DNA from: Anaeramoeba ignava
Lineage: Eukaryota > Metamonada > Anaeramoebidae
Reading direction: 5' to 3'
Assembly: GCA_028826165.1 (NCBI GenBank)
Contig: JAPDFW010000006.1
Coordinates: forward strand, 35,936-99,935
DNA: 64,000 nt
Positions 23,701 to 35,061 of this stretch are shown here, in pieces. The translations under genes and the position numbers were made by a program. Each line of letters starts with the position of its first letter. Position 1 is the stretch's first letter. The notes under the pieces are model-generated. The model did no database searches. It was not told where the DNA came from and was given only the letters and a program-made list of their open reading frames with translations.

Positions 23701-25468
23701 TATTTATATGATTCAAACCTCCTTTTTCATTTAATCCTCTTGCATAATATCTTGTTCCTGGATTTAAATTTGTTTTTTTAGATAATAAAATCATATTCAT
23801 TTCTTCTTGATTTTTTTTTGATTGATCTCCATTTTGATTTGCTAAAACAAATGAACTTTGAGCAAATCCTTGAAGCATAACAATACACCAACGACCTAAA
23901 CCTAATTCTTCAAAACTTTTTCTGAAAGGAAGATTCCAACAAAAATTTGGATCATAACTAGAATAATATTTATTTTAATATTTATTTGAATAATATTATT
24001 TTGAATATTATTTATTTGAATATTTATTTTGAATATTTATTTTGAATATTTAATATTTATTTGAATATTTATTAATTTGAATATTTATTTTGAATATTTA
24101 TTTGAATATTTATTTTGAATATTTAATTTGAATATTTATTTTGAATATTTATTTGAATATTTATTTGAATATTAATTTGAATATTTTTTATTATTTGAAT
24201 ATTATTTATTTTGAATATTTATTAATTTGAATATTTATTTTGAATATTATTTATTTGAATATTTATTTGAATATTTTTTATTATTTGAATATTATTTATT
24301 ATTTGAATATTTATTTTGAATATTATTAATTTGAATATTTATTTATTTGATTATTTATTTTGAATATTTTTTATTTTTACTCTTCAATAGAATAAGGAGA
24401 TGGGAATGGATGAGTAACATCTAACGTTTCTGAAAAATAATGAAAATTATCTACTAAAAATCCCATCATTGTATCAACATTTTTTTGAGTATTTCTTTTT
24501 TTGAAAATTTTTTTAAATTTTGATTTTTTTGGATTTTTTTAAATTTATTGTTTACTTATTTTGTGGTGTAAGATAAGAAAGTGGAACTTTAATCCAATGA
24601 GTTGATTCAATTACTGATATTTGATGTCCACCATAAAATTGAGCATTTGGTTGTATCTTTTTAATTTTAATTTATATTTTAATTTTAATTTTAGTTTTAA
24701 TTTTAATTTTAATTTTAAATTTATATTTTTAATTTATATTTTAATTTTAATTTTGATTTTAATTTAATTTTTAATTTTAATTTGATTTTAATTTTAATTT
24801 TAATTTTAAATTTAATTTTTATTTTAATTTTAATTTTAATTTTAATTATAATTTTAATTTTAAATTTAATTTTGATTTTAATTTAATTTTAATTTGAATT
24901 TTAATTTTAAATTTTAATTTTAATTTGAATTTGATTTTTTCAATCACTTTTGTAGCAATAAGAATTAAACCAAGTGAACCAATAACAATATAACCAATTA
25001 AAGCATCTGCTCTATATGTTTGTTTAATTATATATTGATTTCGACGAACTAAAAAATCTTGTGCACTTTCTTCAGAAGAAAAAAGATCAAATCCTTGAAT
25101 TCCTGAATATTTTAAAGTTCCTACAATTGGGTCAATAGTTAAAATTTGTGTATCTTTTCTTGTAGATAAAGAAGATAAAATAAACTAAAAGAAAATTTTA
25201 ATTTATTTTAAATGGAAAATTTGTTTTAATTGAAAAAATTTTTTTTTTTTACATATTTATTTGATGTAGTTTGAATGACTAAATGAGTTGTTTTTCTTTC
25301 TATTTTCCAATTATTCTCTTGATTATTTTCTTTTTGATTTTGATTTCTTTTTTGCTTTTGAATTTCATTTTCATTTTGATTTTCATTTTCAATTTGAATT
25401 TCATTTTCAATTTCATTTTGATTTTGATTTTGATTTTCAATTAAATTTAAATCTTGATTTGGATTCAT
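17718..25468 (-). CDS. SAC9-like Sac-domain phosphoinositide phosphatase with FYVE-like zinc finger
   Basis: Nine exons join in phase: 25253-25468, 24948-25184, 24556-24656, 24381-24494, 23719-23957, 21462-22154, 20838-21385, 19117-20754 and 17718-19031. The Sac domain opens with LSSLSTRKDTQILTIDP, passes WCIVMLQGFAQ, NPGTRYYARGLN and RRGTVPLKW, and carries the catalytic CX5R(T) motif as YNCADSLDRTN (exon 6). Regions after the Sac domain, EMCRRLGWG, LGDISSFLYTSSQAMH and PIPKCNNGTKLYY, match plant SAC9 as I remember it, so this is SAC9-type rather than Sac1 or synaptojanin. SAC9 acts on PI(4,5)P2-related lipids in endocytic traffic. Exon 8 adds a long Asn/Gln/Glu tract, then a FYVE-like finger (CANRKCEKQ, CEYCGKLFCGNC) completed by VCDSCE in exon 9. 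The C-terminus continues to GKISIF. Its start faces the ankyrin-pseudokinase gene. Confidence 0.9.
22155..23718. repeat. 12-bp AATATTTAAATC repeat filling SAC9-like intron 5
   Basis: About 1.56 kb of AATATTTAAATC with variants (AATTTTTAAATC, AATATTTTAAATC). It lies exactly between exons 5 and 6 of the SAC9-like gene, with minus-strand splice sites at 23718 (donor) and 22155 (acceptor). The unit contains the palindromes AATATT and ATTTAAAT, so it could fold. Confidence 0.9.
23958..24380. repeat. AATATTTATTTG-type repeat in SAC9-like intron 4
   Basis: About 420 bp of TTTGAATATTTA units with length variants, between exons 4 and 5 of the SAC9-like gene. It differs from the neighbouring intron repeats. 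The next intron upstream in the gene (24657-24947) holds AATTTT units instead. Confidence 0.8.
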
Positions 25469-25589
25469 AATAAAAATTTTAAATAAAATTTTTTTGTTTA
25501 TTTTGTGTTTAAAAAAAAAATGAAAAAAATGAAAAATGAAAAAAATTAAAAAATTATTTTTTCCGTTTATTTTTTTTTAGTTTTATTAA
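25469..25589. promoter_or_regulatory. Divergent promoter between SAC9-like and ankyrin-pseudokinase genes
   Basis: Only 121 bp separate two start codons on opposite strands. The interval is A-rich on one side and T-rich on the other. It must hold both 5' untranslated regions and promoter elements, but I recognise no specific box. Confidence 0.45.
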
Positions 25590-28164
25590 ATGTGTTTATT
25601 TGGTAATTGTTGCGGTAAAAATGCAAGGGAAAAGAAAAAGAAAAAGAAAAAAAGAAAGAAGCTCTTTATATAAAACAAATTAAGAGTTCTATTCAACCAA
25701 AAACATCTAAAAAATTTGAACAACTTTTCAAAAAATCCAAATATAAAAGAATAATAATAAAATATTTTCTATCTTTCTTAAGATTATCGATTATAAATAA
25801 TTCACCAGATTGTTTTCAAATTATATTTGAAAATGTTCAAAATCAAAATAAATTTCAACCTCAATCAAAATTTGATAATAAAAATATTCTTGCATTTATT
25901 TGTAAACAAAAAAGAGTTTCTGTTTGTGAAAAATTTTTGGAAATTACAAAAAATCAAAATATCACAGACTTAATTTTTCAAAAAGATCATCAAGGGAAAT
26001 CAGCTTTATTTTATGCAATGGAATCAACAGAAATGAAAAATATTGTTAGTTATTTATTAAAGAGATTAGGAATTATGATAAATTTTCAGGAAAATGAAAA
26101 TGAAGATGAAAATCAAATTGAAAATCAAATTCAAATTGAAAATCAAAATGAAAATCAAAATCAAATTCAAATTGAAAATCAAATTGATAATCAAAATCAA
26201 AATCAAATTCAAAATGAAAATCAAATTGAAAATCAAAATCAAAATAATCAAAATCAAATTCAAATTGAAAATCAAAATAATCAAAATCAAAATCAAAATA
26301 ATCAAAATGAAAATCAAAATAATCAAAATAATCAAAATAATCAAAATCTCAAAGATTACATTTATGAAATCATAAACACTTCCATTTCTGTTAATAATAC
26401 TTTCTACTTGAAACAATTTATCAAAGAAAAATATACTTTATTAGGTTTTAATCCAAATCATTATCCTCCTCTTTATTTTGCTGCTTATCATGATTTACTT
26501 AATGAATTTATACTTCTTCGAACAAATAATACACCAGAAATTCAAGTAGGAAATACTTTAATTCCTGTTTTCCACTTTATTTGCTCAGATGGAGAGATAT
26601 TAAATTCTTTAATGAAAAATAAGAATTCTACAAAAAATATTCCTTCCAAAAAATCTGATTTAAAAATTATTGAATATCTTTATAAAGAGAACAAAGAAGT
26701 GATTAATCAAAAATTTAATTCTCAATTACCTTTGCATTTAGCAACTCAATTTGGAAGAGGAGATGTTATTAAATGGTTAATTTCTCATGAAGCTAATATA
26801 AATGATATTGATGATTATCAAAAAAAACCAAAAGATTATATCCAAGAATTTTGGAAAAATTGTGAAGATATTTCAAATTTTTCAAAAGTAAAAGCCATTT
26901 TAAACGATGAACAAGATTATGAAGAAGATGTAAATGATTTTTTAAAAGAAAGGGAAAATAGGGAGAAAGAATTATCAGAAATCATAAATGAATTACTCCA
27001 AAAAGTAATTTTCTTTTTCAAAATTCACAATAATTTCTCAATAGAAAAGAAAAAAAATTATTTTGGAAATTTATCTAATATTTTTCATCTTATTTTTAAT
27101 ATCATTTAATAGGAGAATATCAACCAATCATTAAAAAATAATCCACAATTCCAAACATTCCAAAAAATTAGAACAGTAAATTTATAATCATTTATTTTTT
27201 TCTTTTGAAAGAAAAAAACTCATTCAATTTAAAACAAAACAATTAATTTTTTTTTTTCAAAAAGGAATTTCAAGAAAAAGAAACAAATCAAAAAAATAAA
27301 TTTAATCCATTTTTGGAAGAAATTTTTTCATTCAAATCATTATTTCAAGATAGTTTATATATTCAAGAAGGAATTTTTGAAACTCAAAACCAAAAACCTC
27401 TTTGGTTAATTTGTTCAAAACCAAGAGATGATTTCGAAAATTATTTAGAAACTCTTTCTCAAGTTAATGAAATAACTGGAATATCAGAATTTGTTGTCTT
27501 TTTGTTCATTTCTTCAAATAAGAATTTAAAATCAAATGAAAATTTAGAAAATAATTCAGAAAATAATTTAGAAAATAATTTAGAAAATAATTCAGAAAAT
27601 AATTCAGAAAATAATTCAGAAAATGATTTAAATATTTGTTTAGCTTTTCGGAAAAACAAAACACTTAAATCATCTAAAACGAAAATTTTTTCAAAAAATT
27701 TCAAACAAAAAGTTTGCGAAAAATTAATAGATATTGTTGGTGAATTACATTCCAAAAATATTGTTTATGGATTTTTGAATCCTCATTCAATTTATCTTGA
27801 TTTGAAAAATTTTGGAGTTCAATTACAACCATTAATTTTTCCAAAAAACTTTATTGTTCCTGAATTTATTCGACTTAATCAAGCAGATTATAAAGCTCCA
27901 GAACTCTTAGTCCCGTTTCCTCAGATAAAAGCTTCATCAGATGTTTATTCATTAGGAAAAATATTTTTGGAACTTTTCTCTAAAATTCCACTTCCTGAAA
28001 AAATTGATACTCCTTTTATTAGAGAAGAAGTTCCTAAAAAATTTGTTGATGTTGTTTCTCAATGTTTAAAAAAAAATCCAGAAAGAGATATTATAAAAAT
28101 TAAGGAATTATTAAAAAAGAAAAAGAAAAAGAAAAAGAAAAAGAGAAATGCTTTTTTCTTTTAA
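25590..28164 (+). CDS. Ankyrin-repeat protein with C-terminal pseudokinase domain
   Basis: The start ATG at 25590 gives MCLFGNCC. The frame then reaches EALYIKQIKSSIQPK only through a 44-bp intron (25615-25658) or by dropping one A from the run at 25647-25653. The main exon runs to 27004, followed by 27113-27175 and 27265-28164. Ankyrin-like repeats are visible at GKSALFYAMESTEMKNIV and LPLHLATQFGRGDVIKWLI, separated by a long Gln-Asn-Ile tract (26090-26350). The last exon is kinase-like: LIDIVGELHSKNIVYGFLNP, YKAPELL (APE motif) and SSDVYSLGKIFLELF. The HRD motif is replaced by YGFLNPHS, with no catalytic Asp, and no DFG is evident, so it is most likely a pseudokinase with a binding or scaffold role. 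The C-terminus ends in a Lys run. I do not recognise a named family. Confidence 0.78.
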
Positions 28165-28276
28165 AAACGAAAAATTGGAATTTTAAATAAACTTAAACTG
28201 AAAAGGAAAAAAATTTTTTTTTCTTTCTTTTCTTTTCTTTTCTTTTTGGTTAAATCAAAATGTTTAAAAAAAATAA

Positions 28277-31200
28277 TCAATTTACTTTTTTTGAAGAATT
28301 TAAAATACTTTCAAACCATAATTGTTTCAATTCATCAGATTCTGCATAAATGACATAAACACGATAATCCACAGAAATTTGGAAACCATGTTTTTTCTTT
28401 GGAATATTACAGTACTCAATTTTAGCTCCACGCAAAGGAATCATTCCACAAAGATGAGTTGAAGTTTTACCTTTAAAATAATACAAAGATTCACCAGCTA
28501 AAACAAACCAACGTTTCCTCCAATTGGAAGTTATGCCTTTTCCACCCTTTTTTGTTAAGTATCCTTCTCTGACAACATTTTCTGGACGAAACTTTGTGAT
28601 GTCCATATTCTGTGTTTTTCTACGACTTGCTTTTGGTGTGATGTTTTCATTTGTATTTTCTCGATTTTCTTGCATAAGTGAGTATTTATCAACAACACTT
28701 GCTAAGTGTGCCAAATTCTGATTTATGGGTGGATTTGATTCTGTGGAGAAAAACTTGAATGTGCGTTTGAATTTCTTGAAAACTGACCACATTGCACTTT
28801 GTCGGAAAGTTTTTTCGGAAAATTTTAAACGAACAACAATTCCCTTGTTTTGAGGCTGAACGATCAACTGTAATTCTTGTGAAGATCGTGTGTAGAAGTT
28901 GAGATGAGAAAGGAATACTGAGCCTGATGTGAACAAGTCGAATGCGTTTTGTGAGAATTTGTAACAATCATGACCGCAGTCTTTGATTCCCAAAAAATCA
29001 TCGAATGGAAATTCTTCGATAACAACAACACCTCCTGAATACAAATTGCGTTCATCACTGGAGATCCATTTGGAAGCTTTTGATTCTGTGATTCCAGGAT
29101 GAGCCAAAATATCTCTGATTGTTTTCTGTATTTGAGTGATGTGAGAGAGAATTGAATCGTTTTTATTAAAGGAAAATACAAAAGGACGAGTTTGATTCAT
29201 TGCTCCAATCATATATTCAGGATGCTTGTTTTGTGGTGAATCTCTTTCGTTAATCGAAATTCCAAAATGAACAGTGGAAGACCCAGATTGTTGCATCAGA
29301 GCAAAAGCCCAAGAAAATAATATTAAATTTTGTAATGGTATTTTTTGGTTTTGAATGAAATTTAATATGAAAATGTATTTTTCTCCTTTGATTTTTGTTG
29401 TGATTTCTGATGTTGCTGTTGATTGAACAAAGGAATCTCTTTTTTCTTGCACTTGATTCTTTTCTTGTGTTTTGAGATTTACCTTTTGAAGATGATATGT
29501 TTCTTTTGGATTGATTTGATTTAGAATTTTGTTTTTGTAGAATTTTTTGGATCGTGAAAAATCCCTTTTTCTTTCATTGGAAATGTATTCTTTAAGAAGA
29601 TCTCCAGAATAGATATTTTTTGGAAAGCTTTCTTGGATCATATTTTCTGAAATAACATTCTTTTTTGCTATCAGTTTTTGCTGTGATTTGTTTTTATTGG
29701 GAATTTCAACTTTTTTTTCGCAATAATTGATAAAAAGACGTAATAATAAAATAAAGACTGACCACAAATCCATAACGACTGGAGAATAAGTTATAACAAA
29801 GCAGTGCTCACAAGAGTTGTTGAAAGAGAGAAGAACGAGATTATACAATGGAGCATTTGATATTTTCCAATCATATGAACGTTGATTGTCAAGAATATTT
29901 CCAAGATCTTCTTTTTCAATGTTTATGATTTGCATCATGAATGGAACTTCTTTGAGAATCACTTGAAGAACATCGTTATCATGATTTAGGTTGGGAATAA
30001 AATATGAGCGAAAAGCTACTTCTTGGGTCTTAAAAATTTTTTCACAAATATCAGAGAAATGGAGATGATCAAAATTTCCTGATGAAAAATAAACACAAAC
30101 TTGATTACAAAGTGGATTATCCTTTTGATTTTTTTCTGCGAATATGCAATCTTCTAAGTTTTTTCTTAAGCATCGAAGAGGTGATAAAATGTTCTCAATT
30201 TCTCCGTTTTTATCCATAATACTAACTATTTTTTCCTTAGAAATATGCTTAGCAAGATGTGATTGTTCGAATATTTCATTATATTTTTCATATTTTGATT
30301 TTTTAGAAAATTCAGCAAAGTTTTGCCAAGAAGAATTCAAAGAAATGATAAAATCTTTCATTTTTTCCACGATGATTTGAATAGTTTCCAATTTTAATTT
30401 TGAAGATTCAAAATTAACTCTAATATGAAATTGGTTATTTTTAATAAAACAAATGATCAAAATAAGATTATCTTGAGAAGCAAAATTATCAATAACTTTT
30501 GAGACAAGCTGTTTTTCATCAAGAATAGAAATATCAAGTTCAATGTTTGCAAGTTTTTGATTTGAATAAGATTGTTGAGGAATAAAATGAAAAGCAATTT
30601 GTGAATTTTTAAGAATAGAAGAAACTTCTTTTAATGAAGAAAAGGAAGAATGAGATTCTTTTTCTTTTTCTTTTTGTTTCTTTTCTTTATAATATAAAAT
30701 TTTTTCTAAAAATGGGATATTTTGTCTCAGAAGAGAAATTTGTTCTTGGATTGAAGCGAGATAATAATGGAATTGATTTTGATTTTGATTTAAATTTTCT
30801 TTTAGATTTTCTTTTAAATTTTGATTTAAATTTTCTTTTAAATTTTCTTTTAAATTTTGATTTAAATTTTCTTTTAAATTTTCTTTTAAATTTTCTTTTA
30901 AATTTTCTTTTGAATTTTCTTTTAAATTTTCAACACTCAAAAAGGTAGGAATTTCAAACTCAGTTGGACCAATTAAAGAAATAGAAGGAGATTCAAAAAC
31001 ATGAAGAAAAATTGATTTTTGTTTTGTCCATGTAGATAAAGAGTAATAAACTGCAGTTAGTGCAATATCTTCAATTCTAACTAATTTTTGAGAAATTATT
31101 TGTTTTGATTGTTGAATTGATAGAAATGAAGAGAAAGTTTTTCTTAGTTTTAATTGTGATTCTTCAATTAAATCAACTGGAATTTCCTTGATTTGTAATT

Positions 31201-34200
31201 TAATATTTTCAGCTACTTTTTTCCAAAAATCAATTAATCTTTTGGGGATTCTTGTTTCCATTTGATCCAAAATCCATTCTTGAAATTTTATTGAATCATT
31301 TTGAATTTTTGAAAAAGAATGAGATAAAAGAAGACGGTTGTAATTTGACAATAAATTATCTACAAATGAAGTAATTGAATTAGTATCTGCTATGATTTTA
31401 TGGAATAGACATATGAGAGTATCTTGATTTATGATATTTATTGTGTCCGTTTTAATATTAGTTTTCGATTTTAAATCGACGTTTTTGTGATGAAAAAGAA
31501 AGCATTTGAAACAAAACCCTTCTTTGTTCTTTTCTACAAGACTCTGTATTACATCCGGAATCATAAATTTGGATATTTCAAGTTCTTCTGGTTCAATAAT
31601 CTGGAGTAAAGGCTTTGTTTTATCTTCTTCATCTTCAGGGAAATTGATCTCGTTCAAATGATTGTTGAGTAAAGTAACTGTTAATACCTTGTTTTCGAGA
31701 AGAACAAGATTAAGCGAATCTTTGAGAACAGAAATTTGTATTGGTTGAGCAAAGGGAATTACGACAAAACGCTGGAAAAATTGGTTTTGATTTTTGGAAT
31801 TTTGAATTTTTTCCAAAATACGTTTTTGAGCGCCTGATAACAATTTTAAAGAGGCTTTTTTGTGTTGTATCCCATCAATATAAACGCATAAATCTGTGAC
31901 AACCGGATTTGTAAATATATCCGATGAAGTAGAGTTGATATTGAAGTAATTATTTATTAAAGACGAAATCATAATAGCATCCAAATGATTTCCTCCAATT
32001 GCAAAAAAATTTGAGTTAATACCAACATCTTCACACATTAAAAACTGGTTATAAATTGAGCACACAATTTCTTCTGTCTTGTTTCTCGGATGGATCGCCT
32101 CTTTCTGTTTTTGGTGATTTTGCAGAGCTTTGTGTATTTGATTCCTCATTTCGCAATGTCTTTTCTCATTTTCAATTAATTTACCAATTATGAATGAATT
32201 GAAAAAATTAGAAGAAATTAAACGGAAATTTTGAGGAATAAAATCTAAAGGCAATCTTTTTTGCAAAAATGATCGCAAATCTGAATTAGAAGGAAAATCA
32301 TCGTTTTTCACAATAGCATAAACAACAATTTTGTGAATAGAAATAAAGCCTGAAATTGAGCGACGCAAAACAACTTTTGCTTGTGCTACTTGAGGGTGTT
32401 TTTCAAGTACAAAAGCTATTGATTTCAAATTGACTTTTTGGTCATTAATAATCACTTTGCATTCCTTGTTTTCTTCTTTTTGAAGATCTAAATGTACATT
32501 TCCAGATCGCAAAATACATCCATGAAAGCCTGTATTCGCCATTCTTTTTCTGCTTTGGTTTTGTTCTTGTTTGATAAATGGATTTATTGGAAAAAGTTTG
32601 TTGATTTCTTGTTTCAAATTTTGATTTTCGGGACTGTTTTCTGGATAATGGCCTTCAGAAACACAATTTCCATAAACAAAAATAGTTCCATAAACACCAA
32701 GAGGAACTGGTTTGAGATTCTTGTCTAAAACATACAATTGAGTACCTGAAATTGGGATCCCTACTGAATGATAATCGTCAAGTTTTTCCACTTTTTGGTA
32801 CAAATCAAATGTTTTATCCTGAGAAAATTCTTGTGTTTGTTTACTTTCATGCAGAGTTGATTTCTGTTTTGGTTGTTTCAAATTTTTTTGGTTGGCATTT
32901 TCTTGCGAATTCATGGGATAATTTTTCTTGTTATGAAGAACCAAATGAGTGATGAGTGAAGTATTTTCAACACCTCCAAAACAATAAACAAGTTTTTGAG
33001 GGAATAAATTGAATTTTTGGATCGATTCCAAAACTGAGAATGATAACGGTTCACCATATATAACAACCAAATCAAGAGTGGAAATTGTTGGAACATTTTT
33101 GGATTGCTTGTTGGTTTCGTTATTAGTTATCATAGCTGATAATTCTTGCGTTAAAATGTGCTGAAACAAAAGAGTCGGCAGGATTATTGTTTTGATGTGC
33201 CGACGTTTAACAAGTTTTGCGAAAGAGTGAGTGGTTGTTAATTGCTCCTCTTCTTTGACAACAACAAAACGACCTCCATTTAAAAGTGTTCCCCAAAACT
33301 CTATCAAAGATATCTCCTTAAAAATTGGAGAGTGCAAAACAACAACGCTGCATAAATCAATTTGATTTTCCCGTAAACTAAGCGCTCTTGAAATTATATT
33401 TGAATGAGTGATGCGAATTGGATGAATTTTCCCGCAATCAGCTATACTGTGGAATACACAAGCAACACTCGAACCTTTTGTATTTGTTTTTTTCTGTTTG
33501 TGTTTTGTCCAGTTCTTTGCAACCCAGTTGTTTGTTTTTTCTGTGAAATCTGATTCAATTACTTCAACTAAAAAATCCATTTTTGGATCCTTTTTTTTAA
33601 TTTTATGGAAAATTTCTTCATTTTCTGGATCTGTTAAAACATATTTGATTTTCCTTTTCTTCAGAATATTGCCCAATAATTTACGAGGAAGCATTTCATC
33701 CAAAGGAACATATATGCAATCAGCCTTCAATATTGCTAGCAATAAGACTGGAGTTAAAAACGAGTTTTGGATTAAAATTGCAATGTGAGATTTTGGTTGA
33801 ATTCCGATTTTATCTTGGATATAAATTGAAAATGCTCTTGATTGGTTTTGGAGTTCTTGATAAGTGATTGTTTTTTCTTGCGATTTAATAGCTATTGCAT
33901 TTCCTCTTTGCTTTGCGATTCCTCTAAACAGAGAAGGAATTGAAATGGAAACGAGATTGTGGAATTTTTCAATTTTTTGATTTTGTTGATTCCATTGAAT
34001 GATAATTTGATTTTTTTCGTGTTGATTGATTTTAGGAATTGAGGTTAATGGATTTTTTATCAATGATTTATTTGAGAGATGTCCAACAATATCATTAAAA
34101 TGGGACGAAAGATTCATAATGAAATTAGGATGGAATTTGTTTGGGTTGAAGAGGATTTTGTGGAATAAGCTTGAATGGATGGTATTTTTTGGAATTTGAT

Positions 34201-35018
34201 TTCCATCCTTTAAATCTTGAACAGAAAATCCAAAAACAATATCAAATAAATCACAAATCAGAACCTTATCCCTAGATTTTGTTTTAAATAATAAAGGGAA
34301 ATCACTTATACAATTGATAATTTCTGAGCTACCAAATAAAATCAATGTTTTGATTCCTTTTTGAATTTGGTTTTGAATTTGATTTTGATTTTTATTAATT
34401 TTTGATTTTTTAAAATATTCTTGCAATTGAACCGATTGCCAAATATCATTTCCACCAATTTTTTCAACTTGCTTTGTTTGATTTTGAACACTTTGAATCA
34501 AATTTGAAAAATTATAATTGGATTTTTCAGTTGGAATTGTTGCAAAAAAGGGAAAAACTAAAATATAAACTTGATTTTCTTTTTTATCAAAAATAGCTTC
34601 TAATTGATGAGAAAAGGGTAATGTTATTGCATTTTTTGGGGAAGAAAAATGTCTAAAAAGTAAATGAACCAATGATAAAATGATATCATATGATTGAAAC
34701 TGTGGGAATTCTTCAAATAATTCATTAAGTTTATGTGAAAAGAAAGGAAAACTTCTAAATTGTTTATTGTTTTCAATTTTTTCATTCAATTCATTTTCAT
34801 TTTCATTTCCATTATAAATAATTTCACTTCCTTTAAATATTATTTCTTGAGTATTTGAAGTTTCATTTTTAAAGAATTCATCTGATTTTGATAAACTTTT
34901 TGTTGTTATTTTTTTTTAAATTTAATTTTTAAAAAAAAAATTTTTTTGAATTAAAATCAAAATTAAAATCAAATTAGAAATCAAAATTAAAAATAAAAAT
35001 AACAAACTTTTGGTTCAT
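28277..35018 (-). CDS. NRPS-like protein (A-T-C-C architecture, degenerate motifs) with C-terminal PH domain
   Basis: One huge exon (28277-34895) encodes at least 2,170 residues (counted from the first Met in that exon, at 34789) without a break. A tiny first exon at 35008-35018 (MNQ...) probably supplies the start. In order: a C-domain-like remnant and NRPS linker (IPKINQHEKNQIIIQWNQ, about 250-270); an adenylation domain (about 290-870) with ITYQELQNQSRAFSIYI and LLAILKADCIYVPLDEMLP; a carrier domain (about 900-970); two condensation folds (about 983-1480 and 1490-2030); and a PH domain (about 2071-2166, GYLTKKGGKGITSNWRKRW). Catalytic signatures are lost: the A3 P-loop reads HSIADCGKIHP, the YRTGD Asp is Phe (NTGF), the carrier serine is His935 in FFAIGGNHLDA, and the condensation HHxxxDG motifs read HKIIADT and SPVVMDL. 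GK of the A10 motif remains. The frame being intact suggests a selected, non-classical role, perhaps at phosphoinositide-rich membranes. Confidence 0.85.
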
Positions 35019-35061
35019 TTTTTATAAATTTTTAAGAAAAAAGAAAAAATGAAAAAAAATG
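35019..35061. promoter_or_regulatory. Immediate 5' flank of the NRPS-like gene
   Basis: Short A/T-rich stretch between the putative NRPS-like start (35018) and the first copy of the 318-bp repeat. No recognised element. Confidence 0.3.

Noticed and set aside
28277-35018. Active NRPS making a natural product
   Set aside because: The carrier serine, the condensation histidines and the A-domain P-loop are all replaced. There is no thioesterase or reductase domain and no tailoring genes nearby.
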